Source: Maribacter algarum (ex Zhang et al. 2020)
GTDB lineage: Bacteria; Bacteroidota; Bacteroidia; Flavobacteriales; Flavobacteriaceae
Assembly (NCBI RefSeq): GCF_005885635.1
Contig: NZ_VATY01000003.1
Location: forward strand, 310,001-374,000
Length of the DNA stretch: 64,000 bases
Reading direction: 5' to 3'
The stretch's first letter is position 1; each line of letters opens with the position of its first letter. Positions 45,438 through 55,514 of the stretch are shown piece after piece. Under the pieces are notes generated by a model, which saw only the letters and a list, made by a program, of their open reading frames with translations, was not told where the DNA came from and made no database searches. A program made the position numbers and the translations under genes.

Positions 45438-46352
45438 CTACTCCTTTTTCAACTTTAGACTTATGGCAGGAATAAAATTCTGAGAATTGTTTCTAGAGCG
45501 CACCCTAAAATCAGTCCACTCTCCCATACCATAAATCATCACCTTGTAATTCTGATTTTGGGTATAGATGCCCCGGAAAGTGGGAGCGAAACGATCCTCT
45601 ACTACTTTCTTATTGGTCAAAGGATCAACTTCTTTTTGCATGTACCAATTGCTGGGTACAAAAAGCCATTCCAAACCCACGTAAATTCCCGCCTGTGGCA
45701 CTTCTATGTTGAATGCAGCTAGGTCTATGGAAACGTAATCCCTTGTAACATTATGTTCTAAAACTATACTCTTTCGGAGTAAATCTCCATTTGGTTTTTT
45801 CGTTACCGCATCCACATCATAAATACGGATTCTAAACTTAGCGGATTCTCGCTTGAAGTTTTCATTTTTCTTCAGAAAGACGGTTACCTTATCCACATAT
45901 TTCTTTTGAGCGCCAATATTGGGAAAGTACAGTCCCAATACCCATGGTGTAGCCGAAGAAGAAAAACCGCTGGTTAAGCTATAACTGCTTATCGGATTTA
46001 GAACGTCAGAATTACCGAAATTTTCTACAACAACTACTTCATCCAATTCAAACGATTCCTCAATCATATCAATCCTTTTCGACTTATACAATAGCTTGGC
46101 ATCAACTATAGTATCATTATAACCCAAGGAAGATATATGCACTTGTCTCTCAAGAAAATGTGTGGGGATATCCAAATAAAAATGACCTTGCTCATCGGTC
46201 GACGAACCTTTCAAAGTATTTAAAAAACTTAGATTCACGTAAGGAATAGGTTCCTTCGTCTTATCGTCATAAACATATCCTTCAAAAAGCACTTCCTGTG
46301 CTTGCACATGAAAAGCTATGAGTAACAAAAGGGGGAACAGCATGTATCTCAT
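45438..46352 (-). CDS. Carboxypeptidase-like regulatory-domain protein
   Basis: 304 residues with a signal peptide ending HVQAQ. Residues about 22-110 form the beta-sandwich CarbopepD-reg domain (FEGYVYDDKTKEPIPYVNLS, TDEQGHFYLDIP). No TonB plug or barrel follows; the remaining 190 residues form a beta-rich domain I do not recognise. It is probably periplasmic or outer-membrane associated. It abuts the exonuclease gene upstream with no gap. Confidence 0.82.
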   Translation of the reverse strand: MRYMLFPLLLLIAFHVQAQEVLFEGYVYDDKTKEPIPYVNLSFLNTLKGSSTDEQGHFYLDIPTHFLERQVHISSLGYNDTIVDAKLLYKSKRIDMIEESFELDEVVVVENFGNSDVLNPISSYSLTSGFSSSATPWVLGLYFPNIGAQKKYVDKVTVFLKKNENFKRESAKFRIRIYDVDAVTKKPNGDLLRKSIVLEHNVTRDYVSIDLAAFNIEVPQAGIYVGLEWLFVPSNWYMQKEVDPLTNKKVVEDRFAPTFRGIYTQNQNYKVMIYGMGEWTDFRVRSRNNSQNFIPAISLKLKKE

Positions 46353-47135
46353 CTAAGCTAACTTATTGTTCAACTTACTAAGCTTGATTTGAGTTAGTAC
46401 TTTCTTTGTATACAAGGGGAAATCTGCATTTAATATCCAGCTAAAATAACCGGGTTCCTTCTCTAGAACATCATGCACTTTCTTTCCTTTGTGCTTTCCG
46501 AAGGAAAACATCTCTTCGTCATCTTCGTCCCAAACAATAAATCCTGCAAAGTCCACGGTGCGTTTGTGCGATGAGAATTCCGCTAATTTTTTGATATTGT
46601 TTTCTAATTCAGGATAACGGTCCAATTGTGAAAGAAGCACCTCATACGTAGCCATGGTATCAGCTTCCGCACTATGGGCATCGGTCAAATCTTTATCACA
46701 ATAAAACTTATAAGCAGCGGAAAGTGTTCTTTTTTCCATCTTATGAAAAATGGTCTGCACATCAACGGCCACCGTATTCTTCATATCAAAATCCACATCT
46801 GCTCTGAGCATTTCCTCTGCCAATAATGGAATATCAAATCTGTCTGAATTAAATCCCCCTAAATCACTATCCTTTATCATAGTGTAAACTTCTTTCGATA
46901 ATTCTTTAAAGGTAGGTTCATTGGCGACTTTAGCATCGGTTATACCGTGAATAGCCGCCGATTCAGCTGGAATGGGCATTTCAGGATTTACCAACCAGGT
47001 TTTACTTTCTTTATTACCGTTCGGAAAAATTTTCAAAATAGATATTTCTACAATACGATCTTTGGCAACATTTACCCCAGTGGTTTCTAAATCAAAAAAA
47101 CATATGGGTCGGCTCAGCTTTAATTCCATCTTCAT
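46353..47135 (-). CDS. DnaQ-like 3'-5' exonuclease with C-terminal DUF3820-like domain
   Basis: 260 residues. DEDDh exonuclease motifs are FDLETTGV (Exo I), GFNSDRFDIPLL (Exo II) and AHSAEADTMAT (Exo III with His and Asp). A C-terminal region (FSFGKHKGKKVHDV, YFSWILNADFP) matches the DUF3820-type extension that often follows such nucleases. It probably acts in DNA repair or RNA turnover. First gene of the minus-strand run to 43219. Confidence 0.92.
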   Translation of the reverse strand: MKMELKLSRPICFFDLETTGVNVAKDRIVEISILKIFPNGNKESKTWLVNPEMPIPAESAAIHGITDAKVANEPTFKELSKEVYTMIKDSDLGGFNSDRFDIPLLAEEMLRADVDFDMKNTVAVDVQTIFHKMEKRTLSAAYKFYCDKDLTDAHSAEADTMATYEVLLSQLDRYPELENNIKKLAEFSSHKRTVDFAGFIVWDEDDEEMFSFGKHKGKKVHDVLEKEPGYFSWILNADFPLYTKKVLTQIKLSKLNNKLA

Positions 47136-47217
47136 AAATTGTTTGGTACAAAGATAATTAGAAGGACGCTTGATTTTATTTTATGCGTATATTAATTCTT
47201 ATAATTCTAAAATATTC

Positions 47218-48063
47218 ATGAAAAACAAACTGACCATACTAATTCTCTTATTTTTTATCTCTTGTAAAAGCAACAAGATTTCAACATTGAAATACAGTAC
47301 CAGTCCAGAAGCCTTGAGACACTATCAAAAGGGATGGGAACAGATTATGGATGAAGGTCGTTATGGTGAAGCCGAAGTTTCCTATAGAAAAAGTCTTGAA
47401 TACGACCCAGACTTTTTAATAGGGAAAAGTGTCTTAGCGCGATTGACTTTAAATCTCGAAGAGCGATTGAAGTTATACGAAGAAATTCAAGAGAAAAGGA
47501 ATACTGTAACTGGAGATGAACGTCTCATTCTCGAAGTATACAGTTCGTTGGTAAAGCACACCAATCTCAAAGATCAAGGTTCTTCCGAAACTAAAAGTTC
47601 CTTACAGAAAGCTTTAAGTATTGCTGAAAAAAATCTGGGTAGCGTAGTTCATAAATATCCTGCAGAAATATATCTCAAAGCAGAGTATATTGAAGTTCTG
47701 AATTCACTATATGGACCGAAACAAGCTTTGGACTCTCTTAACGCATTAACTACTATTTCGCAAAAGGACAATCCATTTCTACTAGGGTTTTCAGCCAGTA
47801 TGCACGCAGAATTGGAAGAATACGATATAGCCATGAAGCAAGCGAATCGATTACTACAGGTTGTAAAGGACAGTACCTTGCCAAAGACTTTTGCAGTTTT
47901 GGCCGATGTCTATTTTCAAATGGGAAGTTTGGAGGTTGCAAAAAGCAATGTGGATAGGGCGGGCAAATTAGACCCCAAGAATTTAGATGCAAGTCAGTTG
48001 AAAAAGAAGATTGATGAGGCCATTAAAAAACAAAACGCGACTACTTTAAGCGATATGAAATAA
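47218..48063 (+). CDS. TPR-containing lipoprotein
   Basis: 281 residues from ATG 47218; the frame opens at 47170 but the earlier residues precede the lipoprotein signal (FFISCKSN). Four or five TPR-like helical pairs follow. There is no HTH, so it is not one of the regulators found at the left end of the window. Its end overlaps the convergent methyltransferase gene by 23 bp. The function is unknown. Confidence 0.8.
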   Translation: MKNKLTILILLFFISCKSNKISTLKYSTSPEALRHYQKGWEQIMDEGRYGEAEVSYRKSLEYDPDFLIGKSVLARLTLNLEERLKLYEEIQEKRNTVTGDERLILEVYSSLVKHTNLKDQGSSETKSSLQKALSIAEKNLGSVVHKYPAEIYLKAEYIEVLNSLYGPKQALDSLNALTTISQKDNPFLLGFSASMHAELEEYDIAMKQANRLLQVVKDSTLPKTFAVLADVYFQMGSLEVAKSNVDRAGKLDPKNLDASQLKKKIDEAIKKQNATTLSDMK

Positions 48064-48760
48064 AAAAAGTATCTGCTTCAATAGCATAGCTTTTTGAATT
48101 TGAAATAGCATTTATTTTTTCTACTGTAGTGTTATACACTTCTTGAAATCCATATAGACCCTCAAAGAACTGGTACTGCTCCTTTACTGACAATACCATA
48201 TGCGCCAATTCCTGAGCGGTCATCTGAAATCGAATTCTCTCACAACCCTCGCTAAGTTTATCTATCATTCTTGTTTTCAAGCCTGCGAAATTTTCTTGAT
48301 GATTATAGCCATTTGAATCTTCTTTCGCTTGAAACCCGAGTTTAGTCAAAATATCATTCAAAAGAACTTGAAAATCATACACTAGAACGCTTGAATTGTT
48401 TGCACCTACCCTAACAATTTCATCAAGCAATTTCTGCGATTTCGCATACCAAAGAGAACCCGCTAAAGTTATGATATCGAAGGAATTGGCATCAAAATAA
48501 ATCTGACTTTTATTAAATAAACTGTAACTTACGTTTGGGTAGGTTATTCCATTTGAAATCATATCCGTACTAGGATCAATACCTACTACAGTACTACAAA
48601 AATCGGCAAGAGCAATTGTAGATTGACCAGTACCACATCCAATATCAAGTCCGGAAGTGAATGATTTACGATTCAAACAGCTTGTTAGAATATTACGGTG
48701 TAGTGGAGGCCTATACGATGCATAGTGAAAAGCCGTAATGTCATCATATTCCGAAGCCAT
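48041..48760 (-). CDS. Class I SAM-dependent methyltransferase
   Basis: 239 residues from the ATG at 48760 (a TTG at 48769 is also in frame). The SAM-binding motif I is LDIGCGTGQST, followed by VVGIDPS. The N-terminal ASYRPPLHRNIL resembles the family of small-molecule methyltransferases. The substrate is unknown. It follows the E2 gene by 13 bp and may be cotranscribed. Confidence 0.88.
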   Translation of the reverse strand: MASEYDDITAFHYASYRPPLHRNILTSCLNRKSFTSGLDIGCGTGQSTIALADFCSTVVGIDPSTDMISNGITYPNVSYSLFNKSQIYFDANSFDIITLAGSLWYAKSQKLLDEIVRVGANNSSVLVYDFQVLLNDILTKLGFQAKEDSNGYNHQENFAGLKTRMIDKLSEGCERIRFQMTAQELAHMVLSVKEQYQFFEGLYGFQEVYNTTVEKINAISNSKSYAIEADTFFISYRLK

Positions 48761-48773
48761 AGACAACAAAAGG

Positions 48774-50132
48774 TTAAACCTCTCGGTTCACATCCCAAGC
48801 TTCGAGGTAATCAGCAACAGCTTTCGCAAACATACTACCCAAAGCACCGTTTACAACGCGATGGTCATAACTATGCGAGATATACATTTTACTACGTATG
48901 CCAATAAAATCGCCTTCGCTAGTTTCAATTACCGCAGGGATTTTTCGAATAGCACCCAACGCCAATATTCCTACTTGCGGTTGATTGATAATCGGAGTGC
49001 CGAAAACACTACCAAACGTTCCCACATTGGTCACAGTATACGTACCATCTTGTATTTCGTCAGGTTTTAATTTATTTTCTCTTGATCGAGACGCTAAGTC
49101 GTTGACCACTTTTGCCATGCCAACAAGGTTCAATTGGTCTGCATTTTTAATAACGGGTACGATAAGGTTACCATCAGGTAAAGCTGCTGCCATACCGATA
49201 TTAATGTTCTTTTTCTTGATAACGGTATCACCTTCAACGGAGATATTCATCATGGGATATTTCTTCAATGCCTTTGCAATCGCTTCCATGAAGATTGGCG
49301 TAAAAGTCAACTTCTCTCCCTCACTTTTCTCGAAAGAATCTTTCATCTTATTGCGCCAATTTACCACATTGGTAACATCCACTTCGATAAAGCTTTGAAC
49401 ATGAGCGGAAGTAGAAACACTCTCTGTCATGTGCTTGGCAATCAATTTCCCCATTCTGGTCATTTCGATGACCTCATCACCGCCAGTGGTCTGCACTCTA
49501 GTTACTTGATGCGCAGCAGTAGGAGGTTTAGCGATTTCCTCGACTACTTTGATAGGTTCTTGTTTACTTTCGGGTTTTGCTGGTGTTACGGCAATATTAG
49601 CAACTGGTGTGACAACCGCCTCTTTTCCATTGGCAACGAAGGCCAAAATATCATTTTTGGTCACCCTACCTTCTTTACCCGTACCTTGAATCGTATCAAG
49701 CTTTTCGACTGAAATACCTTCTTGTTTTGCAATATTCTTTACCAGAGGAGAATAAAAACGCTCGGTTGAACTATAGTCTTGAATCGGTGCGGTAGCCGTT
49801 TCCTTTGCGACCTGTACCGTTTCCTCAACAGCTGCCAAAGTTCCAGCCGGCACTTCTTCAGCTACTGTTATACTTGGTGCAACCGCATCACCTTCTGTTT
49901 CAATAATAGCCACAGTTTGGCCTACTTTAATCACATCATCGATGTCAAATAACTTTTCAATCAAAACTCCTTCTACCTCACTTGGCACTTCTGAATCCAC
50001 CTTATCGGTGGCAATCTCAAAAATAGGCTCATCCATTTCGATGGTATCTCCTATTTCTTTCAACCAGGTGGTCAGTGTTGCCTCGGCAACACTTTCTCCC
50101 ATTCGTGGCAATTTTAGTTCAAATTTTGACAT
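48774..50132 (-). CDS. 2-oxo acid dehydrogenase E2 (lipoyl acyltransferase)
   Basis: 452 residues: N-terminal lipoyl domain with the lipoylated Lys in EIATDKVDSEVPSEV, an Ala/Val/Pro-rich linker, a peripheral subunit-binding domain (SPLVKNIAKQEGISVEKLDTI), and a C-terminal acyltransferase domain ending near SYDHRVVNGALG. It passes acyl groups to CoA in a branched-chain or related complex. The usual HxxxDG active-site motif reads HRVVNG, with Asn for Asp. No E1 or E3 gene is nearby, so the substrate is uncertain. Confidence 0.92.
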   Translation of the reverse strand: MSKFELKLPRMGESVAEATLTTWLKEIGDTIEMDEPIFEIATDKVDSEVPSEVEGVLIEKLFDIDDVIKVGQTVAIIETEGDAVAPSITVAEEVPAGTLAAVEETVQVAKETATAPIQDYSSTERFYSPLVKNIAKQEGISVEKLDTIQGTGKEGRVTKNDILAFVANGKEAVVTPVANIAVTPAKPESKQEPIKVVEEIAKPPTAAHQVTRVQTTGGDEVIEMTRMGKLIAKHMTESVSTSAHVQSFIEVDVTNVVNWRNKMKDSFEKSEGEKLTFTPIFMEAIAKALKKYPMMNISVEGDTVIKKKNINIGMAAALPDGNLIVPVIKNADQLNLVGMAKVVNDLASRSRENKLKPDEIQDGTYTVTNVGTFGSVFGTPIINQPQVGILALGAIRKIPAVIETSEGDFIGIRSKMYISHSYDHRVVNGALGSMFAKAVADYLEAWDVNREV

Positions 50133-50226
50133 ATTGATATTTAGACTGCTGTATTGTGCTTATTTTTTGCAAAAATATTAAAATAATCGCCTAATCTTTA
50201 AACTTATTTCATTTTTTAACAACTCT

Positions 50227-50847
50227 TTAATTTGCTTTTAAAGAGCCTTCAAATGGAATTCTGTTTACGATACTTCTCCCCAAGGTGATCTCATCTGCAT
50301 ATTCTAACTCGTCTCCCACCGCAATTCCCCTCGCAATTGTCGAAGTACTAATCTCGAGTCCGTCTAATTGCTTGTAAATATAGAAATTGGTGGTATCGCC
50401 CTCCATTGTAGAACTTAACGCAAAAATGAGCTCCTTTATTTTTCCTTCCTTGGCTTTATTCACTAAAGATTGAATCGTCAAATCTTGCGGGCCAACACCT
50501 TCCATTGGAGAAATTTTTCCACCTAAAACATGGTATAATCCTTTGAATTGTCCAGTATTCTCAATGGCCATGACATCTCTAATATCCTCAACTACACAAA
50601 CTAAACTTTCATCACGCTTTGGATTGGCACAAATCTCACATAATTCAACGTCAGATATGTTATGGCAACTCGTACAGAATTTCACTGTACTTCGTAGCGT
50701 TTCCAATGCACCGGATAATCGCTGGGTTTGTTCAGTGGGTTGCTTTAACAAATGCAAAACCAAACGAAGTGCCGTGCGCTTACCGATTCCCGGTAATTGT
50801 GACATTTCATAAACCGCGTTTTCAAGTAGTTTCGATGAAAAATCCAT
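50227..50847 (-). CDS. recR: Recombination protein RecR
   Basis: 206 residues from the ATG at 50847. A helix-hairpin-helix ([14 protein letters not shown]), a four-Cys zinc site (CTSCHN and CEIC) and a Toprim domain ([13 protein letters not shown]) are in the canonical order. RecR acts with RecO to load RecA at gaps. Confidence 0.96.
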   Translation of the reverse strand: MDFSSKLLENAVYEMSQLPGIGKRTALRLVLHLLKQPTEQTQRLSGALETLRSTVKFCTSCHNISDVELCEICANPKRDESLVCVVEDIRDVMAIENTGQFKGLYHVLGGKISPMEGVGPQDLTIQSLVNKAKEGKIKELIFALSSTMEGDTTNFYIYKQLDGLEISTSTIARGIAVGDELEYADEITLGRSIVNRIPFEGSLKAN

Positions 50848-50905
50848 AAGTACAAAGTTACACACTATTTTTACTTTTCGTAATTTGCTTTTAAATGAAT
50901 TCTGT

Positions 50906-52378
50906 ATGACGCCTACCCATATTCTGCTGCTGATTGGCGGTTACTTTCTTGTACTTCTTTTAATCTCTTATTTTACAGGAAAAAACGATTCCAATATCGA
51001 TTTTTTTAAAGCTGGAAAATCTTCTCCTTGGTATTTGGTAGCGTTCGGAATGGTGGGAGCATCACTATCAGGGGTCACCTTTATCTCCGTACCAGGATGG
51101 GTCGAAGCTTCGGAGTTTAGCTATATGCAGGTAGTCCTCGGATACTTTTTAGGGTATTTAGTCACCGCTTACGTTTTACTTCCCATCTACTACAAGCAAA
51201 ATGTAACTTCAATTTATGAGTACTTAGATGAACGTTTTGGATGGATGAGTTACAAAGTGGGCGCGGTATCCTTTTTTATATCACGTGTTCTAGGGGCCGC
51301 ATTTCGACTCTTCTTGGTGGCCATAGTCTTGCAACAATTCGTTTTTGATGCGTGGGGTGTTCCTTTCGAATTGACCGTTGTCCTATCAATTCTATTAATC
51401 TGGGTTTATACTTTTCGAGGAGGAATCAAAACAATTGTCTGGACAGATACGCTGCAAACCCTATTCATGCTTATTTCAGTGGGATTGTCCATTTACTTTA
51501 TCCTTGGAAAACTAGATTGGACTTTTTCCGATTTTCTAGCTTCAGAGGAATTCCAACAATACAATCGGGTCATTTTCGCAGATAATTTCTTCGAAAAACA
51601 ACATCTTTTAAAATCGTTCTTTGGCGGAATGTTCGTTACCATTTGTATGACAGGACTTGACCAAGACATGATGCAGAAGAACCTCACTTGCAAATCTTTG
51701 AAAGATGCTCAAAAAAACATGGTCAGCTTTAGTGTGGTATTGGTCATTGTAACTTTTGTGTTTATGCTGTTAGGAGCTCTTCTCTATATATATGCTGACC
51801 GCTACGATATTGCTATGCCACTTATGGATGGTGAACCAAAATCGGATTTACTATTCCCAGAAATCGCCTTGAATAGTGGTCTAGGTATGACGGTGGCCAT
51901 AACATTTATGTTGGGACTAATTGCCGCTGCTTATAGCAGTGCTGATAGCGCTCTGACCTCATTGACCACCTCTTTCTGTGTAGACTTTTTAGGTATTGAA
52001 AAGAAGCCCGAAGCGAATAGAAAAAGACTGCGAAAAACTACCCATGTCGGTATGAGTGTCATGCTAATCATTGTTGTAATTATCTTCAAATACGTACTTA
52101 ATAGCAATGTAATTGATGGTTTGCTTACGGTTGCTTCTTACACCTATGGACCCCTTTTGGGCTTATTTACTTTCGGCATTTTCACCAAACATCAACTCAA
52201 AGACAAATATGTTTGGATAGTTGCCCTTCTTTCCGTTAGTATAGTTCTTTGGTTAGGAAAAATTCCCGCTGAGAATATAGGAGGCTACGTTTTCGGCTAT
52301 GAACTTTTACCTTTAAACGGACTTTTAACCTTTTTCGGATTGTGGTTAATCCGTCAAAAAAAGCCCCATATAGCATAG
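50906..52378 (+). CDS. Sodium:solute symporter (SSS family)
   Basis: 490 residues from ATG 50906 (TTG 50885 adds seven residues with no role). About 13 membrane spans with family features such as [15 protein letters not shown] near span 2 and [17 protein letters not shown] late in the protein, with sodium-site Ser residues. The substrate is unknown. Divergent from recR with a 58-bp gap. Confidence 0.93.
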   Translation: MTPTHILLLIGGYFLVLLLISYFTGKNDSNIDFFKAGKSSPWYLVAFGMVGASLSGVTFISVPGWVEASEFSYMQVVLGYFLGYLVTAYVLLPIYYKQNVTSIYEYLDERFGWMSYKVGAVSFFISRVLGAAFRLFLVAIVLQQFVFDAWGVPFELTVVLSILLIWVYTFRGGIKTIVWTDTLQTLFMLISVGLSIYFILGKLDWTFSDFLASEEFQQYNRVIFADNFFEKQHLLKSFFGGMFVTICMTGLDQDMMQKNLTCKSLKDAQKNMVSFSVVLVIVTFVFMLLGALLYIYADRYDIAMPLMDGEPKSDLLFPEIALNSGLGMTVAITFMLGLIAAAYSSADSALTSLTTSFCVDFLGIEKKPEANRKRLRKTTHVGMSVMLIIVVIIFKYVLNSNVIDGLLTVASYTYGPLLGLFTFGIFTKHQLKDKYVWIVALLSVSIVLWLGKIPAENIGGYVFGYELLPLNGLLTFFGLWLIRQKKPHIA

Positions 52379-52474
52379 GCTACACCATCGACAAAAGGTC
52401 TAAAACGACCGATAAAAGTTTTTTTAATATGTTAAAGTTGTATAAGAAAATTCGCAAGTAGAGCTCTTTTTAAA

Positions 52475-52834
52475 TCAGTATTGGTTTGTAGATAACAAGA
52501 CCAAAGTACAAGCCACTTCAACCTCTATCTTATTGTCTTCGAGTATTTTATACAATTCGGGATTTTCAGTTCCCGGATTGAATATCACTCGTTTCGGCTT
52601 GATTTTAAGAAAATCCCCGTAATATTCAGGCTGACGTGCCGCTCCGATATATAACGTTATAGTGTGTATGTTTTGAAAATCGTTTAAGTTTGTCTTAATT
52701 TGTGCTCCCCTTATTTTGCCAGCTTTTAAACCAAAAGCTTCAGTTTCTATGTTATGGTCCAGAAGCCTATTCAAGGCCAGATTACTATAACGATTCGATT
52801 TTAGGGATGCACCGAAAACAAGTGTTTTTTTCAT
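52475..52834 (-). CDS. CoA-binding domain protein
   Basis: 119 residues, a single Rossmann CoA-binding fold of the YccU type (KKTLVFGASLKSNRYSNLAL, RVIFNPGTENPELYKIL). Family members bind CoA or nucleotide; the physiological role is not known. Confidence 0.88.
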   Translation of the reverse strand: MKKTLVFGASLKSNRYSNLALNRLLDHNIETEAFGLKAGKIRGAQIKTNLNDFQNIHTITLYIGAARQPEYYGDFLKIKPKRVIFNPGTENPELYKILEDNKIEVEVACTLVLLSTNQY

Positions 52835-52999
52835 TTGTTGCTAAGTAGTGTTAAAGTTTTAAAAAGACTGTAATTAATTTAAACTTCAAACGTCTTTAGA
52901 ATGAAGACTTATAATGATTTATTATAAAATTTTAGTTGTTGATGATACTATATGTTTATAGTTAATGGTTAGTGTTTAGTATAGTTGACTCGATGACAG

Positions 53000-53025
53000 A
53001 AACCCCGGCCAATGGTCGGGGTTTT
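53000..53025. terminator. Intrinsic terminator after fabH
   Basis: AAACCCCGGCC and GGTCGGGGTTT pair over 11 bp with one G-U and an AAT loop. T tracts on both sides make it usable from either strand; on the minus strand it follows fabH by about 24 bp. Confidence 0.8.
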
Positions 53026-53048
53026 GTTTTGTCTAAAACTAATATCGA

Positions 53049-54059
53049 TTACCAGCGCATGATAACGCTTCCCCAAGTGAATCCGCTCCCGAACGCAGCT
53101 AAGACTACCAAATCACCATCTTTAATCTTTTCCTGTTCCCAGGCTTCCGTTAAGGCAATGGGTATTGAAGCAGCGGTAGTATTTCCGTAGTTCATAATAT
53201 TATTGAACACCTGGTCATTAGAAAGTCCGAACTTCTTTTGAATAAATTGTGAAATACGAAGATTGGCTTGATGGGGAATCAACATATCAATATCTGTAGG
53301 AGGAAGATTATTCGCCGCTAAACCTTCCATAATTACCTCACTAAAACGTACTACTGCATTCTTAAAAACGAATTGGCCATTCATATGTGGCAAATATGAT
53401 TCATCATCTGGATTGTTATCAGCAATAATTTCATTTACCCAACGACTACCCATTCCTGGGGCAATCAAAGAAAGTTCTTCTGCATGTTCTCCTTCGGAGT
53501 GTAAATGTGTAGATAAAATTCCTTTTGAATTGTCTTCTTCACTAGTCAAGACCGCAGCTCCTGCACCATCTCCAAAAATTACCGAAACCCCTCTTCCCCG
53601 CGTGGTCATATCCAATCCCTTGGAATGAATTTCTGAGCCTATCACTAAGATGTTTTTGTACATGCCACTCTTGATATACTGATCAGCAACGGAAACGGCG
53701 TAAACAAAACCTGAACATTGATTACGCACATCAAGGGCACCAACAGTTTTAATACCTAAATCTCGTTGCACCAAAACCCCTGGACCTGGGAAATAATAAT
53801 CAGGACTCAATGTGGCAAAAACTATAAAGTCAATATCGTTTTTATCAATGCCAGCTCTATCAATGGCTATTTTTGCAGCTTTGACACCCATTGAGGTGGT
53901 CGAATTTCCATCATCTTTGGTAACATGTCTACGCTCCTTGATTCCTGTGCGCTCTTGAATCCAAGCGTCGCTGGTTTCCATCACCTTTGATAGATCATCA
54001 TTCGTGACTACGTTTTCAGGAACGTAGTAGCCCAGCCCCGCTATTTTTGAATTGTACAT
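53049..54059 (-). CDS. fabH: 3-oxoacyl-ACP synthase III
   Basis: 336 residues. The catalytic Cys lies in NQCSGFVYAV (about 113), the His in IPHQANLRI and the Asn in NYGNTTAAS, in the order expected for KAS III. It starts fatty acid synthesis by condensing acetyl-CoA or a branched acyl-CoA with malonyl-ACP. It is not in a plsX-fab cluster here, so this may be a second copy in the genome. Confidence 0.95.
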   Translation of the reverse strand: MYNSKIAGLGYYVPENVVTNDDLSKVMETSDAWIQERTGIKERRHVTKDDGNSTTSMGVKAAKIAIDRAGIDKNDIDFIVFATLSPDYYFPGPGVLVQRDLGIKTVGALDVRNQCSGFVYAVSVADQYIKSGMYKNILVIGSEIHSKGLDMTTRGRGVSVIFGDGAGAAVLTSEEDNSKGILSTHLHSEGEHAEELSLIAPGMGSRWVNEIIADNNPDDESYLPHMNGQFVFKNAVVRFSEVIMEGLAANNLPPTDIDMLIPHQANLRISQFIQKKFGLSNDQVFNNIMNYGNTTAASIPIALTEAWEQEKIKDGDLVVLAAFGSGFTWGSVIMRW

Positions 54060-54185
54060 TATATTCTGAATTTATATTTAGTTTGGTCAAATTCAATACC
54101 ATGCAAGGTAGTGATTGGCAAACTTTGAATCAACCATTCTAAGATAAACAATCGAAATTAAAATTTTGAGAGAGTTAAAAAGTCT

Positions 54186-55496
54186 CTAGTCCAAATACCT
54201 TTTAAAATTGTTCACTTTAACGTTCGCCTTCAGATCATGAAGTAAGTTGAAAAGTCCGAAAAATGTTCTGTTCATATATAGAAAGTGCTTTGAACCTCTA
54301 TTCCCATTCATTTTTCGAATTTCGGTGTCTTTTGAAAACCGATCGCTGAGTTCGGCAATACTATTCCAGAACTCATCTGCACCGAAATCGAACTCTTCTT
54401 CGTTCAAAGGAGCCGTGAAAAGAGTTAGCATTTCCTTAAAAATAGATTTAAAGAAGACAATTTCTTTAAGTGTATCCGTCTGAGTTAAAATTTCCAACTC
54501 GTACATCTTCTTGATGAAGCTAGTATCGTTTTGAAGAATTTCTTTTTTCGATAATTCGAAATACGGAACATAAAATTCATCAGGAACTTCTTTGATACAG
54601 CCAAAATCTATAGCGATTAAGTTTCCTTCTTCACCCACCAAAAAGTTGCCCGGGTGCGGATCCGCGTGCACTTTCCGCAAAATGTGAATTTGATACATAT
54701 AGAAATCCCATAAGGTTTGACCTAATTTATCACCCAATTCTTGAGGAAAATCGGTTTTGGCAAATTCGCTTAGATGAACACCATTCATCCAATCCATTGT
54801 TATTATTCGTTCACTAGACAGATTTTCATAATATTTAGGAAATTTAAGTCCTTCTATTAAAGAACAAGATTCTGTAATTTCCTTGCTTTGTGCTAATTCT
54901 AGCAAATAGTCAGTCTCTTCAAATAATTTATTTTCAACTTCTTTAAAATATTTGTCTGAGTCTTTTCCATTAATGTTAAACATTTTTAAGGCAATCGGTT
55001 TCACCAGGGCCAAGTCGCTACTTATACTTTCAGCCACACCAGGATATTGGATTTTCACTGCCAATTCCTTCCCGTCTTTGGTTGCCTTATGCACCTGACC
55101 TATACTGGCAGCATTGATAGAATCATTTTCGAAAGTATCATATATTTCCTCGGGATATTTTCCAAGGTATTTTTTAAAAGTTTTTCGCACCAATGGTGCA
55201 GAAAGTGGAGGAACGGAAAACTGGGAAAGTGAAAATTTATCTACATATGCTCTAGGAAGCATGTTCTTCTCCATGCTAAGCATTTGAGCGACTTTTAGGG
55301 CACTACCCTTAAGTGTTTTTAGACCGTCATAAATATCCTCAGCATTATCCTCGTTTAATTGCTCCTTAGTCAACTCTGGGTTAACTAATTTTTTGCCATA
55401 GTACTTGACATAATTCCCTCCGATTTTGACACCGGTTTTCATAAGCTTACTTGCTCTCTCAATCTTTCCCGTGGGAATTTTATCTAATGTCTTCAT
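54186..55496 (-). CDS. ABC1/AarF (UbiB-like) atypical kinase
   Basis: 436 residues with the ABC1 signature: KLMKTGVKIGGNYVKYYGKKL, the family A-rich loop AASIGQVHKATKDGKELAVKIQYPG, and the catalytic part KVHADPHPGNFLVG then IAIDFG. UbiB-type proteins act as ATPases in isoprenoid lipid or quinone metabolism. It follows the TetR gene by 18 bp in the same direction. Confidence 0.93.
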   Translation of the reverse strand: MKTLDKIPTGKIERASKLMKTGVKIGGNYVKYYGKKLVNPELTKEQLNEDNAEDIYDGLKTLKGSALKVAQMLSMEKNMLPRAYVDKFSLSQFSVPPLSAPLVRKTFKKYLGKYPEEIYDTFENDSINAASIGQVHKATKDGKELAVKIQYPGVAESISSDLALVKPIALKMFNINGKDSDKYFKEVENKLFEETDYLLELAQSKEITESCSLIEGLKFPKYYENLSSERIITMDWMNGVHLSEFAKTDFPQELGDKLGQTLWDFYMYQIHILRKVHADPHPGNFLVGEEGNLIAIDFGCIKEVPDEFYVPYFELSKKEILQNDTSFIKKMYELEILTQTDTLKEIVFFKSIFKEMLTLFTAPLNEEEFDFGADEFWNSIAELSDRFSKDTEIRKMNGNRGSKHFLYMNRTFFGLFNLLHDLKANVKVNNFKRYLD

Positions 55497-55514
55497 GCAC
55501 TCCAGGTTTGAGAA

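Noticed and set aside
47218-48063. Sixth member of the TPR-HTH regulator family
   Set aside because: It is a TPR lipoprotein without a membrane span or HTH.
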